A stretch of DNA of 32,536 nucleotides, from positions 1-32,536 of the forward strand of contig MVRS01000070.1 in the NCBI GenBank assembly GCA_002067975.1. The letters are read 5' to 3'. Shown one piece after another: positions 23,532 through 32,334 of the stretch (positions are counted from its first letter, which is position 1; each line of letters begins with the position of its first letter). The stretch is from Syntrophorhabdus sp. PtaU1.Bin058 (GTDB taxonomy: Bacteria; Desulfobacterota; Syntrophorhabdia; Syntrophorhabdales; Syntrophorhabdaceae). The position numbers and the translations under genes were made by a program. The notes beneath the pieces are model-generated. The model was not told where the DNA came from. It worked only from the letters and a program-made list of their open reading frames with translations, and ran no database searches.

Positions 23532-23621
23532 GTGATGAGTGATGAGTTAATGAGTTCGGAGACTAAAGAAAGATTTTTTACTCGCAACTCCGAACTTGTA
23601 TGCTCCGAACTGATCCGAAGG
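23532..23621. repeat. Heptad-periodic element G between hslU and argB
   Basis: GTGATGA GTGATGA GTTAATG AGTTCGG (23532-23559) is followed, after a T-run, by ACTCGCA ACTCCGA ACTTGTA (23580-23600) and degenerate TGCTCCG AACTGAT CCGAAGG to 23621. GTTCGGAG (about 23554-23561) is inverted relative to CTCCGAAC (23588-23595 and again near 23603-23610). The argB ribosome binding site (AAGGAT) lies at its right end. Confidence 0.65.
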
Positions 23622-23629
23622 ATCATGCT

Positions 23630-24478
23630 ATGAGCGAAAAATTAAAGGTACAAACATTACTCGAAGCGCTTCCCTACATCGAAAAATTTTCAGGCTCCAC
23701 CTTTGTGATCAAGTACGGCGGGGCGGCTATGGAAGAGGAAGGTCTGAAGAAGGAGTTTGCAAAGGACGTTTCTCTCCTGAAGTATGTGGGGATAAACCCC
23801 GTCATAGTCCACGGCGGCGGGCCGATGATCGGCAGGCTCCTTGACGAACTGGCGATACCGACGAGGTTTGTTGACGGTCTCAGGGTCACCGATAAAAAGA
23901 CACTTGAGGTCGTCGAGATGGTCCTGTCGGGTTCTATCAATAAGGAGATCGTAAAGAACATCAACGATATGGGAGGAAAGGCGATCGGTCTTTCGGGCAA
24001 AGACGGCAGGCTCCTTGTCGCGAAAAAGGTAAAAGGCAAAGACATCGGACTGGTGGGAGAGATCATCAAGGTGGACGTTGCGATCATTAAGGACATCAGC
24101 GCCCACGGGTATATACCCGTTATAGCCCCTGTGGCTGACGGGGTTGACGGCAATTCCTACAACATCAATGCCGATACCGCTGCCGGGAGCATTGCGAAGG
24201 CGCTCTCTGCCAAAAAGTTTATCCTCCTTACCGATGTGGAAGGCGTCCTCGACAGGAAGGGTAAGCTTATCTCCACATTAAAGCGTGCTGAAATAGAAAG
24301 GCTTATTGACAGGAAAGTCGTTTCAGGCGGTATGATCCCGAAGGTAAAGTGTTGTATCGATGCATTGCGGGGCGGCGTCAGGGAGGCCCACATCCTTGAC
24401 GGAAGGGTCCCGCACGCTATCCTCCTTGAGGTGTTTACCGATGCGGGGGTAGGTACTGAGATTACAGGTGACCAATGA
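23630..24478 (+). CDS. argB: Acetylglutamate kinase
   Basis: 282 residues from ATG 23630, with AAGGAT about eight bases upstream; the frame is open to 23600 but those codons lie in repeat sequence. KYGGAAM (nucleotide and acetylglutamate binding), the [11 protein letters not shown] loop, GLSGKDG and the C-terminal [15 protein letters not shown] are typical. About 25 residues precede KYGG, a length consistent with the extra N-terminal helix of arginine-inhibited hexameric enzymes; this is inference. It phosphorylates N-acetylglutamate in arginine synthesis. It overlaps argD by ATGA. Confidence 0.95.
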   Translation: MSEKLKVQTLLEALPYIEKFSGSTFVIKYGGAAMEEEGLKKEFAKDVSLLKYVGINPVIVHGGGPMIGRLLDELAIPTRFVDGLRVTDKKTLEVVEMVLSGSINKEIVKNINDMGGKAIGLSGKDGRLLVAKKVKGKDIGLVGEIIKVDVAIIKDISAHGYIPVIAPVADGVDGNSYNINADTAAGSIAKALSAKKFILLTDVEGVLDRKGKLISTLKRAEIERLIDRKVVSGGMIPKVKCCIDALRGGVREAHILDGRVPHAILLEVFTDAGVGTEITGDQ

Positions 24479-25671
24479 TACAGGAGAAACTAATTAAGAA
24501 GGCCCAGCAATATCTTGCGAACACGTATACAAGGTATCCCATTGTCGTCACAAAAGGGGAAGGGTGCTGGCTGTGGGACCTTGACGGAAGGCGGTATCTT
24601 GATTTTCTCGCAGGTATCTCTGTATGCAACCTCGGCCATGTCAACCCGAATGTATGTGATGGGGTTATCGCTCAGGCGAAGAAGCTCTTCCACGTCTCGA
24701 ACCTCTTCTACACCGAGCCTCAGATCAAGGCCGCCGAGATACTTGTGGAGCACTCTTTCGGCGATAAGGTCTTCTTCTGCAACAGCGGTGCTGAAGCGAA
24801 CGAGGCTGCCATAAAACTTGCCCGCAGGTATTCCTGGAAGAAATACGGCGAGAAACGTCATGAGATCATCGTCATGGAAAATTCCTTCCACGGCAGAACG
24901 ATGGCCACCGTATCGGCAACGGGTCAGCCGAGGTTCCATGAAGGATTTGTGCCCCTGCTGGAGGGGTTTACCTGCGTGCCCTTCAACAGGATTGATCTGA
25001 TTGCGGAACACCTGAGCGGAAAGACCTGCGCCGTGATGCTTGAGCTTATCCAGGCGGAAGGCGGCATATATCCGGCGAAAAAGGAATACGTGAAAAAACT
25101 GCGCGATATGACGGCGAGCAAGGACATACTCCTTATCATCGACGAGGTGCAGACGGGGATAGGGAGGACAGGAAAGTTCTTTGCCTATGAACATTACGAC
25201 ATGGAACCCGACATCATGAGTCTCGCAAAGGCCCTGGGCAACGGGTTCCCCGTGGGGGCCATTGTCGGCAAGGGGCATGTAATGGAGGCCTTTGAGCCGG
25301 GAACACATGCATCGACCTTCGGCGGCAATCCGATGGGGGCCGCTGCGATCACGACAACCCTCAATACCCTGATTGACGACGGGATTATTAAACATTGTGA
25401 AGAGGTAGGGAAATACCTGCACAAGGGACTCCTGTCGCTCAAAAAGAGGTATCCCTTTATCGTCGATGTGAGGGGGATGGGACTGATATGGGGCATTGAA
25501 ATCTCCACGGACGGCAACGAACTGGTTAAGGAATTTCTCCAGGAGGGCGTAATCATCAACTGCACAAAAGGCAATATCCTGAGATTGGTACCGCCTCTGA
25601 TCGTGAAGAAGGAGGAGATTGACATCTTCATCGACATTGCAAATAGAATCTTTGAAAGGAAGAAGGGTTGA
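24475..25671 (+). CDS. argD: Acetylornithine aminotransferase
   Basis: 398 residues, start overlapping the argB stop (ATGA). Class III aminotransferase features: [17 protein letters not shown] (phosphate binding), SFHGRT, the [13 protein letters not shown] aspartate loop, and the PLP lysine in [26 protein letters not shown] follows. The length and the arg-gene setting make it ArgD, which converts N-acetylglutamate semialdehyde to N-acetylornithine, although such enzymes often also serve in lysine synthesis. Its stop overlaps the argF start. Confidence 0.95.
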   Translation: MIQEKLIKKAQQYLANTYTRYPIVVTKGEGCWLWDLDGRRYLDFLAGISVCNLGHVNPNVCDGVIAQAKKLFHVSNLFYTEPQIKAAEILVEHSFGDKVFFCNSGAEANEAAIKLARRYSWKKYGEKRHEIIVMENSFHGRTMATVSATGQPRFHEGFVPLLEGFTCVPFNRIDLIAEHLSGKTCAVMLELIQAEGGIYPAKKEYVKKLRDMTASKDILLIIDEVQTGIGRTGKFFAYEHYDMEPDIMSLAKALGNGFPVGAIVGKGHVMEAFEPGTHASTFGGNPMGAAAITTTLNTLIDDGIIKHCEEVGKYLHKGLLSLKKRYPFIVDVRGMGLIWGIEISTDGNELVKEFLQEGVIINCTKGNILRLVPPLIVKKEEIDIFIDIANRIFERKKG

Positions 25672-26600
25672 AAAGGGACTTTACCAAACTACTCGACATC
25701 AGTATGAAGGAGGGCGAATACCTCTTAAAGAGGGCGCGTTACCTGAAAAGACACAGGGCCGACAGGCGTACCCGTCTCCCGCTTGCAGGAAAAAGCCTCG
25801 CCATGATCTTTGAAAAGGCATCGACCCGTACGCGGCTATCTTTTGAGGTCGGCATGCGTGAACTTGGCGGCCATGCCGTATTCTTAAGCCCCGGAGAGAC
25901 CCAGATAGGGAGGGGCGAACCCGTCAGGGATACGGCCCGCGTCCTGAGCAGGTATGTGGATGCGATTATGGCGCGGACGTATCTCCAGGATGTTATAGAG
26001 GAGCTTGCCATGTGGGCCGCAGTCCCTGTAATCAACGGCCTTTCCGACCTCTACCACCCGTGCCAGATCCTCGCCGATCTCTTCACGGTGCAGGAATATA
26101 AGGGCGACTTCAGGGATGTCAGGATCGCATACGTCGGTGACGGAAATAACGTTGCCAATTCCTGGCTGGAGGCATCGATCCTTTTCGATCTGGATTTTGC
26201 CATTGCTACGCCCGAAGGATACAGACCGGCAAAGAACTTAACGGAGAAGGCGGCAGGGAACAAACGCTTCCGTCTCGTGACCGACCCTTACGAGGCCGTG
26301 AAAGGCGCTGACGTTATCTATACCGATGTCTGGGTAAGCATGGGCCAGGAAAGCGAGAAGAAAAGGCGCAGGCGCGTTTTTGCCGGCTATAGGATCGACG
26401 AGAAATTGTTGAAGCCGGCGAAAAAAGGTGCGATCGTTATGCACTGCCTGCCGGCCTACCGGGGCGAGGAGATCTCGGAAGAGGTGTTTGAGAAATACCA
26501 TGATGTGATATTCACACAGGCAGAGAACAGGCTCCACGTGCAGAAGGCACTGCTGGAGTGGCTGATAACTGACAGAAAAAATGTGAAAAGTGAAAGGTAA
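25668..26600 (+). CDS. argF: Ornithine carbamoyltransferase
   Basis: 310 residues; TTG start at 25668 overlaps the argD stop (TTGA), with GAAGAAGGG before it. Carbamoyl-phosphate loop STRTRLSFEVGM, the YHPCQILADL motif, the SMG loop (WVSMGQESEKK) and the HCLPAYRGEEI motif mark an ornithine rather than aspartate transcarbamoylase. It makes citrulline for ArgG. The last codons (NVKSER and stop) lie within GTGAAAG heptads at 26583-26617, so the natural C-terminus has probably been altered by the repeat. Confidence 0.95.
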   Translation: MKRDFTKLLDISMKEGEYLLKRARYLKRHRADRRTRLPLAGKSLAMIFEKASTRTRLSFEVGMRELGGHAVFLSPGETQIGRGEPVRDTARVLSRYVDAIMARTYLQDVIEELAMWAAVPVINGLSDLYHPCQILADLFTVQEYKGDFRDVRIAYVGDGNNVANSWLEASILFDLDFAIATPEGYRPAKNLTEKAAGNKRFRLVTDPYEAVKGADVIYTDVWVSMGQESEKKRRRRVFAGYRIDEKLLKPAKKGAIVMHCLPAYRGEEISEEVFEKYHDVIFTQAENRLHVQKALLEWLITDRKNVKSER

Positions 26601-26640
26601 AAGGTGAAAGGTTTTAAACATTTTCCATTCCTCTTTTCAT
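26583..26640. repeat. Heptad-periodic element H overlapping the argF stop
   Basis: GTGAAAA GTGAAAG GTAAAAG GTGAAAG GTTTTAA (26583-26617), exact 7-base period, followed by a loosely complementary run CATTTTC CATTCCT CTTTTCAT (about 26619-26640). The argF stop codon (26598-26600) falls in the third unit. Confidence 0.7.
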
Positions 26641-26700
26641 GTGTCAGTCTTTAATAATTTTTACTATGAACTATCAGTTGTATTGTGAGGAGGTTTGATG

Positions 26701-27903
26701 ATGGGAGCAGTAAAGAAGGTTGTCCTTGCATATTCAGGCGGTCTTGATACGTCGATTATAGTCAAGTGGCTCAAAGAAGAGTATGGCTGCGAGGTGATCG
26801 CATATGCCGCTGATGTCGGGCAGGCCGAGGAGCTTGCAGGGCTTGAGGAAAAGGCGCTGAAGACAGGCGCTTCGAAGGTATACATCGAAGACCTGAGGGA
26901 GGAGTTCGCAAGGGACTTCATATTTTTCGCAATTAAGGCCAATGCCGTGTATGAAGGCGGGTACCTCATGGGGACGTCGATCGCCAGGCCGCTCATCGCA
27001 AAAAGACAGATCGAGATCGCGAGGATGGAAAATGCCGATGCGGTTTCCCACGGCTCAACGGGGAAGGGCAACGACCAGGTGCGGTTCGAGCTCACGTACT
27101 ATGCATTTGAGCCGGGCATCAGGATCATCGCCCCCTGGAGAGAATGGAGCTTCGCCTCAAGGGAAGAGCTTATCGATTATGCACAGAAACACGGGATCGA
27201 TGTGCCTGTCAGCAAGGCCAAGCCTTACAGCATGGACAGGAACCTTATGCATATCAGCTACGAGGGCGGGATCCTTGAGGACCCCTGGATGGAACCCAAT
27301 GAAGATATGTTCCTCACCACCGTTTCGCCTGAAAAGGCGCCGGACAAGCCGCGCTATATCGAGATCGATTTCCGGGACGGTGTCCCTGTAAAGATAGACG
27401 GCAAGGCAATGTCGCCCTTTGAGATCGTAGCCTTTTTGAATAAGGCAGGAGGCGAGAACGGCGTAGGGAGGTTCGATATCGTTGAGAACCGCTTTGTGGG
27501 CATGAAATCGAGAGGGGTCTATGAGACGCCGGGATGCACGATCCTCCATATTGCCCACAGGGCGATGGAGTCGATTACAATGGACAGGGAGGTCATGCAT
27601 ATACGGGACAGTCTCGTCCCGAAGATCTCCGAGCTTATCTATTACGGGTTCTGGTACTCGCCGGAGATGAATGCCATAAGGGCCTTTGTCGACGAAACCC
27701 AGAAGAACGTGACGGGAACGGTAAGGATAAAACTCTATAAAGGCAGTTGCGTTGCAGCGGGAAGGAAATCAGACAGATCGTTGTACATGAAAGATTTTGC
27801 GACCTTCGACAGGGATGCCGTCTATAATCAGCAGGATGCCGGAGGTTTTATAAGACTCAATGCCCTGCGGCTCAGGATACGGGCGATGCTCGATAAACAG
27901 TGA
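26701..27903 (+). CDS. argG: Argininosuccinate synthase
   Basis: 400 residues from ATG 26701, seven bases after GAGGAGG; ATG 26698 is directly before it and is an equally possible start. ATP-pyrophosphatase P-loop [10 protein letters not shown], then [26 protein letters not shown] (citrulline/aspartate binding) and the ILEDPW phrase are diagnostic. It condenses citrulline with aspartate. It is separated from argF by the heptad element and likely has read-through or its own weak promoter. No argH is visible in the window. Confidence 0.97.
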   Translation: MGAVKKVVLAYSGGLDTSIIVKWLKEEYGCEVIAYAADVGQAEELAGLEEKALKTGASKVYIEDLREEFARDFIFFAIKANAVYEGGYLMGTSIARPLIAKRQIEIARMENADAVSHGSTGKGNDQVRFELTYYAFEPGIRIIAPWREWSFASREELIDYAQKHGIDVPVSKAKPYSMDRNLMHISYEGGILEDPWMEPNEDMFLTTVSPEKAPDKPRYIEIDFRDGVPVKIDGKAMSPFEIVAFLNKAGGENGVGRFDIVENRFVGMKSRGVYETPGCTILHIAHRAMESITMDREVMHIRDSLVPKISELIYYGFWYSPEMNAIRAFVDETQKNVTGTVRIKLYKGSCVAAGRKSDRSLYMKDFATFDRDAVYNQQDAGGFIRLNALRLRIRAMLDKQ

Positions 27904-27933
27904 ATTGCAGGCCGTTATATATCAGGAGTTGCT

Positions 27934-30408
27934 ATGAAGCCCTACGAACCGCATGTCATAGAAGAAAAGTGGCAGACCGTCTGGGAGAGGAATAAGACCT
28001 TTAAGGTCGACGAAGCCGGTGCGAAGAAAAAATATTATCTCCTTGAGATGTTCCCGTACCCATCGGGTAAGATACACATGGGCCATGTGCGGAATTATTC
28101 CATAGGCGACGTGATAGCGCGGTATAAAAGGATGAGGGGTTACAACGTGCTCCACCCTATGGGCTGGGATGCCTTCGGCATGCCTGCCGAGAATGCCGCG
28201 ATAGAGCGCAACGTCCACCCTGCAACGTGGACCTACGAGAACATTGCCTACATGCGCACACAGTTGAAGAGGCTCGGGTTCAGTTATGACTGGGACCGGG
28301 AGATAGCCACGTGCGACGTCGATTATTATAGATGGGAACAGTGGATGTTCCTCAAGATGTTCGAGAGGGGGCTCGTGTACAGGAAGAACTCGCCGGTCAA
28401 TTATTGCACAAAATGCCGGACCGTACTTGCCAATGAGCAGGTAGAAGGTGGGGCGTGCTGGAGGTGCGGCGAGGAGGTGGTCCAGAAGGAGCTGACGCAG
28501 TGGTTCTTTGCCATAACGAAATACGCCGACGAGCTCTACGAGTATTGCGACAAACTGCCCGGATGGCCCGAGAAGGTCCTCCACATGCAGAAGAACTGGA
28601 TCGGCAAGAGCCACGGCGTTGAGGTTGATTTCAGGCTGGAAGACGGGACGGACATGACGATCTTTACCACACGGCCCGACACGCTCTACGGCGTGACCTT
28701 CATGGTGCTTGCGCCGGAGCACCCGCTCTCGTTCAAGCTCGCGCAGGGGACCTCCCAGGAGAAGGAGGTATCATCTTTTATAGAGAAGGTGAAGGCGCAG
28801 GACCGGAGCTTCAGGGGTGAGATCAGCACTGAAAAGGAAGGCGTCTTTACCGGGCGTTACGCCGTAAACCCGTTGAACGGCGCGAAGATACCGGTGTACA
28901 TCGGGAATTTCGTCCTCATGGAGTACGGCACAGGCGCGATCATGGCCGTGCCGGCGCACGACCAGCGAGACTTCGAGTTTGCAAAGGAGTACGACCTGCC
29001 GGTCATCGTCACCATATCGCCCGAAGGCAGGACCCTGGACCCCCGGGAGATGACGGAGGCCTATGTGGACGACGGCGTGATGGTCAACTCGGAGCATTTC
29101 AACGGGAGGAACAACAGGGAGGCGATCCCGGTCATCATCGACTATCTCGAAGAGAAGGGCTTCGGAAGAAGGATGGTCAACTACCGGTTGAAGGATTGGG
29201 GCATATCGAGGCAGAGATACTGGGGGGCGCCGATCCCGGTTGTTTACTGCGATCGCTGCGGGGTCGTGCCGGTCCCGTATGAAGACCTGCCGGTCAGACT
29301 GCCCCTTGACCTTGGGGTCACGGTGATCGGGCGGTCGCCGCTGGCCGAATATCCGGAGTTCTACAGGACAACGTGCCCTTCATGTAAAGGGGATGCACGG
29401 CGCGAGACGGACACGATGGACACCTTTGTCGAGTCTTCCTGGTATTTCCTCAAGTATGCCTGTGCCGATTATAAGGAAGGCCCCCTCGACCGGCAACGGG
29501 TAGATTACTGGATGCCCGTGGACCAGTACATCGGCGGCGTCGAGCACGCCGTTCTCCATCTCCTGTACTCGCGGTTCTTTAATAGGGTCCTCAACGGGCT
29601 CGGTCTCGTGGAGGTAAAAGAACCCTTCGAGAACCTCCTTACACAGGGGATGGTCATCAAGGACGGGGCAAAGATGAGCAAATCGAAGGGCAACGTCGTT
29701 GACCCCGATTACCTGATAGAAAAATACGGCGCCGATACGGCAAGGCTTTTCTGCCTCTTCGCGTCGCCGCCGGAAAAGGACCTTGACTGGAGCGATCAGG
29801 GAGTGGAAGGAAGCGCGCGTTTTCTCCAGCGGGTCTGGAGGCTTGTTGCCGAGCACGTTGAGAAGCTGAGCAATGTCGAGCCGGTCTATGAACCGCAGGG
29901 GAATGACGGCGACCTCAGGGAACTAACCCACAGGATACACAAGACGATCAAGAAGGTGACGGACGACGTTGAGCGATTTCACCTGAATACTGCCATAGCG
30001 AGCATCATGGAACTCGTGAACGCCATATACAGATACATTGAAAAGGAGCGGCAAGACAGGGAGGCCCGGGAGTTGCTGAGGGGTGCCATAGAAACGGCCC
30101 TGGTATTGCTTTTCCCCTTTGTCCCCCATATCAGTTCCGAATTACAGGAGATGATCGGCAGCGGATCGGATGCGGTCAGCAACTGGCCGGTCTATAACGA
30201 ATTGTACGTGCAGGAAGACCGGGTAACGATTGCGGTGCAGATCAACGGCAAGCTGAGAGACACCTGTTCGGTGGAGCGCGATCTCGAAGAGGCAAGCCTG
30301 AAAGAGACCGTCTTTTCCTTAGAAAAGGTGAAAAAACATATCGAGGGCAGGGAGATCAGAAAGACCATCGTAGTGCCGAATAAGCTGGTCAATATAGTCT
30401 GTTCTTGA
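27934..30408 (+). CDS. leuS: Leucyl-tRNA synthetase
   Basis: 824 residues from ATG 27934, preceded by CAGGAG. The class I HIGH motif is HMGH (48-51) in [15 protein letters not shown] and KMSKS is at 580-584. The editing domain has [20 protein letters not shown] and [19 protein letters not shown]; zinc-finger-like cysteine pairs YCTKC and CWRCG occur near residues 150-180. The C-terminal VQINGKLRD is typical. Normal bacterial length. It charges tRNA-Leu and edits misactivated amino acids. lptE follows with overlapping or adjacent start, as in many Gram-negatives. Confidence 0.98.
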   Translation: MKPYEPHVIEEKWQTVWERNKTFKVDEAGAKKKYYLLEMFPYPSGKIHMGHVRNYSIGDVIARYKRMRGYNVLHPMGWDAFGMPAENAAIERNVHPATWTYENIAYMRTQLKRLGFSYDWDREIATCDVDYYRWEQWMFLKMFERGLVYRKNSPVNYCTKCRTVLANEQVEGGACWRCGEEVVQKELTQWFFAITKYADELYEYCDKLPGWPEKVLHMQKNWIGKSHGVEVDFRLEDGTDMTIFTTRPDTLYGVTFMVLAPEHPLSFKLAQGTSQEKEVSSFIEKVKAQDRSFRGEISTEKEGVFTGRYAVNPLNGAKIPVYIGNFVLMEYGTGAIMAVPAHDQRDFEFAKEYDLPVIVTISPEGRTLDPREMTEAYVDDGVMVNSEHFNGRNNREAIPVIIDYLEEKGFGRRMVNYRLKDWGISRQRYWGAPIPVVYCDRCGVVPVPYEDLPVRLPLDLGVTVIGRSPLAEYPEFYRTTCPSCKGDARRETDTMDTFVESSWYFLKYACADYKEGPLDRQRVDYWMPVDQYIGGVEHAVLHLLYSRFFNRVLNGLGLVEVKEPFENLLTQGMVIKDGAKMSKSKGNVVDPDYLIEKYGADTARLFCLFASPPEKDLDWSDQGVEGSARFLQRVWRLVAEHVEKLSNVEPVYEPQGNDGDLRELTHRIHKTIKKVTDDVERFHLNTAIASIMELVNAIYRYIEKERQDREARELLRGAIETALVLLFPFVPHISSELQEMIGSGSDAVSNWPVYNELYVQEDRVTIAVQINGKLRDTCSVERDLEEASLKETVFSLEKVKKHIEGREIRKTIVVPNKLVNIVCS

Positions 30409-30416
30409 GGAAAGAG

Positions 30417-30950
30417 ATGAGGATGATGGATAAAAGAATATATAAATCATTTTTTGTGAGCCTGTTGTTCGCCTTACTGACCCTTATGCTGGTCAATTCC
30501 TGCGGATACGAGATGGTGCGGGAAAAGGGGATATCGGGAGGAGATATTACCTCTGTTTATATCTCCGTATTCAAGAATTCGACCTATGAGCCTCATGCCT
30601 CTTTATACGTGACCGATGCCTTTTCGAAGGAGCTTCTCTCGACGAACCTTTTCACGATAAATAAAGACCGTTCAGATGCGTATTTACAGGGGAACATCAA
30701 GAAGATCACTACATCGCCGACCTCATTGAGCGGCGGAGGGGTTGTAATCGAAAAATGGATCAGTGTTGACCTTGAGCTTGCCCTTTACAGAAAGAACGGC
30801 ACCTTTATGAGGCGGTGGCAGTTGTCGGATACGGAAACATACAGGGTTGACGACATTACTGCTGAGGATTATAACAAGCGGGAGGCCCTGCAAAGACTAT
30901 CGAGCAGGCTGGCGAGACGATTTTCCGCTGTCTTGCTTGTCGATTATTGA
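30417..30950 (+). CDS. lptE: LPS-assembly lipoprotein LptE
   Basis: 177 residues from ATG 30417, six bases after GAGG (the leuS stop region); TTG 30405 and ATGs at 30423 and 30426 are alternatives. A signal peptide ends in the lipobox LVNSC (C29) followed by GYEMV, the usual LptE N-terminal CGY. Then comes TSVYISVFKNSTYEP, the conserved early strand. LptE plugs the LptD outer-membrane barrel and helps place LPS, so it marks an LPS-bearing outer membrane. The position after leuS is its usual one. It converges on rpsT with only five bases between stops. Confidence 0.85.
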   Translation: MRMMDKRIYKSFFVSLLFALLTLMLVNSCGYEMVREKGISGGDITSVYISVFKNSTYEPHASLYVTDAFSKELLSTNLFTINKDRSDAYLQGNIKKITTSPTSLSGGGVVIEKWISVDLELALYRKNGTFMRRWQLSDTETYRVDDITAEDYNKREALQRLSSRLARRFSAVLLVDY

Positions 30951-30955
30951 GATCC

Positions 30956-31231
30956 TTAACCCTTTGCCTGTGTTGCGCTGTTAAGCCTTTTTGTTAACCT
31001 CGATATCTTCCGCGCAGCGTTGTTCTTATGAATGACGCCTTTCGATGCAGCCTTGTTTATCTGGGAAACGGCCTTGACGAAGAGCATATCCAGGTTTTCC
31101 TTGTCTTTTGTCCCTATCGCAGCCAATGTCTTTTTTACCTGGGTCTTCATTGTGGTCTTTACGTGAGAATTTCTGAGCCTTTTCTCCTCAGATTGTTTTG
31201 CTCTTTTTATCGCCGATTTATTTTTTCTCAA
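30956..31231 (-). CDS. rpsT: 30S ribosomal protein S20
   Basis: 91 residues: MRKNKSAIKRAKQSEEKRLR, then NSHVKTTMKTQVKK and the C-terminal IHKNNAARKISRLTKRL, the typical basic helical S20. The start is TTG at 31231, seven bases after AGGAGGG. A UUG start is also used by E. coli rpsT, where it matters for autogenous translational control; that may be conserved here. The gene is monocistronic, with a promoter at 31262-31289 and a perfect dyad between its -35 and -10. Confidence 0.96.
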   Translation of the reverse strand: MRKNKSAIKRAKQSEEKRLRNSHVKTTMKTQVKKTLAAIGTKDKENLDMLFVKAVSQINKAASKGVIHKNNAARKISRLTKRLNSATQAKG

Positions 31232-31261
31232 GAACAGCCCTCCTCTTTATTATTTGTCTTT

Positions 31262-31289
31262 TTTATCATTCATTCTCAATGAATGTCAA
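31262..31289 (-). promoter_or_regulatory. rpsT promoter with internal 8-bp dyad
   Basis: On the minus strand TTGACA (31284-31289), 16 bases, GATAAA (31262-31267). The spacer region contains CATTCATT-CTC-AATGAATG (31267-31285), a perfect inverted repeat lying between and touching both promoter boxes, where a repressor would block polymerase. Confidence 0.55.
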
Positions 31290-31394
31290 ATATTTCGTGG
31301 ACACACCTTCCCGGTACCGACTGACTATCTGCCGGTCAAAAAATGCATATATCAGCGAAAGGTCCTTAAACTGCGAACCCGTATGGACAAAAGG

Positions 31395-31676
31395 CTACTT
31401 CTTCCCTGCGTTTCTCTTCGACGCCTTCAATGGATTTATCTTCTGTTCTTCCACAGAGGTCTTTTTTACATGGGACGACATGGAGCAGGTGCCTTTTTGC
31501 CATCTCTGGGCTGGGTAGGGAAAACTTGCACAATACCTGCCGGTTTCAAACTCAAGTATCCTCGAACAACCTTCACAGCTCTCTACTATTGTGTAACACT
31601 TCCCGCCATTGTAAGAACACCCGGTCTTTTTCATGAAGATGCACTCAACCCCGGGTTTTACGTTATCACATACCAT
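31395..31676 (-). CDS. PxxKW-family cysteine-rich small protein
   Basis: 93 residues from ATG 31676, behind a full AAGGAGGTGAT site. Nine cysteines: ECIFMKKTGCSYNGGKCYTI, VESCEGCSRILEFETGRYC, GTCSMSSH. The PAQRW phrase corresponds to PxxKW, and the tail INPLKASKR is characteristic. This is the PxxKW cysteine-rich family, found mainly in deltaproteobacteria, of unknown function; the cysteines could bind zinc or an Fe-S cluster. It has its own good promoter at 31716-31745 and lies between rpsT and the tRNA operon. Confidence 0.8.
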   Translation of the reverse strand: MVCDNVKPGVECIFMKKTGCSYNGGKCYTIVESCEGCSRILEFETGRYCASFPYPAQRWQKGTCSMSSHVKKTSVEEQKINPLKASKRNAGKK

Positions 31677-31715
31677 AACGGCATCACCTCCTTAATATTT
31701 ATAAAAAAACGTGTT

Positions 31716-31745
31716 AATATAACTATATTTTTATGATAATGTCAA
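31716..31745 (-). promoter_or_regulatory. Promoter of the PxxKW gene
   Basis: On the minus strand TTGACA (31740-31745), 18 bases, TATATT (31716-31721) in a very AT-rich stretch. Divergent from the tRNA operon promoters. Confidence 0.55.
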
Positions 31746-31841
31746 TATGTATTGAAACACAAGGACAGAAATTAGGTGAAGAATTGCGAAGAAAATATTG
31801 ACATAAAACGAAAAATGTTATATTTATTTACGTTTATCATA

Positions 31842-31871
31842 TTGATTTTGGTAAGTTTCTTGTACTATAAT
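31842..31871 (+). promoter_or_regulatory. Promoter of the tRNA-tuf operon
   Basis: TATAAT (31866-31871) is consensus, with TTGATT (31842-31847) 18 bases upstream; the start would be near 31878, three bases before the first tRNA. A second upstream site, TTGACA (31798-31803) with TATATT (31819-31824), has short 15-base spacing and is less sure. Confidence 0.5.
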
Positions 31872-31880
31872 ATGAGATTT

Positions 31881-31953
31881 GCTGGTGTAGCTCAATCGGC
31901 AGAGCAGCTGATTTGTAATCAGCAGGTTGCGGGTTCGAGTCCCATCACCAGCT
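31881..31953 (+). tRNA. tRNA-Thr (anticodon TGT)
   Basis: Acceptor GCTGGTG pairs with CACCAGC; the anticodon loop TTTGTAA sits between GCTGA and TCAGC, giving TGT. The T-arm GGTTCGAGTCC is normal. Unlike the other three tRNAs here, CCA is not encoded (AAA follows the discriminator T). Confidence 0.95.
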
Positions 31954-31957
31954 AAAA

Positions 31958-32043
31958 GGAGAGGTTCCCGAGTGGCCAAAGGGGGCAGACTGTAAATCTG
32001 TTGGCGAAGTCCTTCGGAGGTTCGATCCCTCCCCTCTCCACCA
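31958..32043 (+). tRNA. tRNA-Tyr (anticodon GTA)
   Basis: Acceptor GGAGAGG pairs with CCTCTCC; the anticodon loop CTGTAAA gives GTA. A long variable arm (about 13 bases, TGGCGAAGTCCTTCGGA region) is as expected for a bacterial class II tRNA-Tyr. CCA is encoded at 32041-32043. Confidence 0.95.
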
Positions 32044-32226
32044 CTAATGAGGGCATGGGCTCCACGTGTAAAGCACTGGGAGCAGAGAATAGCGAGGAAC
32101 TGAGGTCCGAGGGCAGGCGATGAGCCTGCTCAAGGCGGAAGGAGAGGTTCGCATCTGATGGCTTATAGTATGCATATACCGGAAGAGCGAGATGAACTGA
32201 ATGAACCGGATAAACCAGAAATGGGT
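32044..32226 (+). other. Spacer between tRNA-Tyr and tRNA-Gly with hairpin and tRNA-like fragment
   Basis: 183 transcribed bases without a credible gene. It contains a perfect hairpin GCAGGC-GATGA-GCCTGC (32113-32129) and, at 32141-32150, GGAGAGGTTC, identical to the first ten bases of the tRNA-Tyr just upstream. It may be a processing spacer with remnants of a duplicated tRNA. Confidence 0.4.
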
Positions 32227-32303
32227 GCGGGAGTAGCTCAGTTGGTTAGAGCATCAGCCTTCCAAGCTGAGGGTCGCGGGTTCGAGTCCCGTTTCCCGCT
32301 CCA
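32227..32303 (+). tRNA. tRNA-Gly (anticodon TCC)
   Basis: Acceptor GCGGGAG pairs with TTCCCGC (one G-U); the anticodon loop CTTCCAA between TCAGC and GCTGA gives TCC. T-arm GGTTCGAGTCC; CCA encoded at 32301-32303. Confidence 0.95.
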
Positions 32304-32310
32304 AAAACCA

Positions 32311-32334
32311 GAGCGGGTGAAATCGTGCCCGCTC
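32311..32334 (+). other. Hairpin between tRNA-Gly and tRNA-Thr duplicating the tRNA-Gly 3' end
   Basis: GAGCGGG (32311-32317) pairs with CCCGCTC (32328-32334). The right arm with its CCA (32328-32336) copies the tRNA-Gly 3' end CCCGCTCCA (32295-32303), so the left arm could also pair with the tRNA acceptor strand. Confidence 0.45.

Noticed and set aside
24490-25422. Long minus-strand frame (310 codons) inside argD
   Set aside because: Antisense shadow of argD; the argD frame has all family motifs and the minus frame resembles no protein.
9975-26640. CRISPR array as explanation for the heptad elements
   Set aside because: Units are 7 bases, tandem without spacers, degenerate and dispersed; no cas gene is present.
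9975-26640. Insertion sequence or MITE as explanation for the heptad elements
   Set aside because: No transposase and no fixed consensus or length; target duplications were not evident. Non-autonomous mobility cannot be wholly excluded.
26641-26697. Separate promoter or riboswitch before argG
   Set aside because: Only a weak TACTAT box without a good -35 and no recognisable aptamer fold was seen.
27922-28722. 266-codon minus-strand frame inside leuS
   Set aside because: Antisense shadow of leuS, His/Pro/Val-rich as expected from a reversed frame.
31254-31736. 160-codon plus-strand frame opposite the PxxKW gene
   Set aside because: Shadow; the minus frame has a perfect ribosome binding site, promoter and a recognised family signature.
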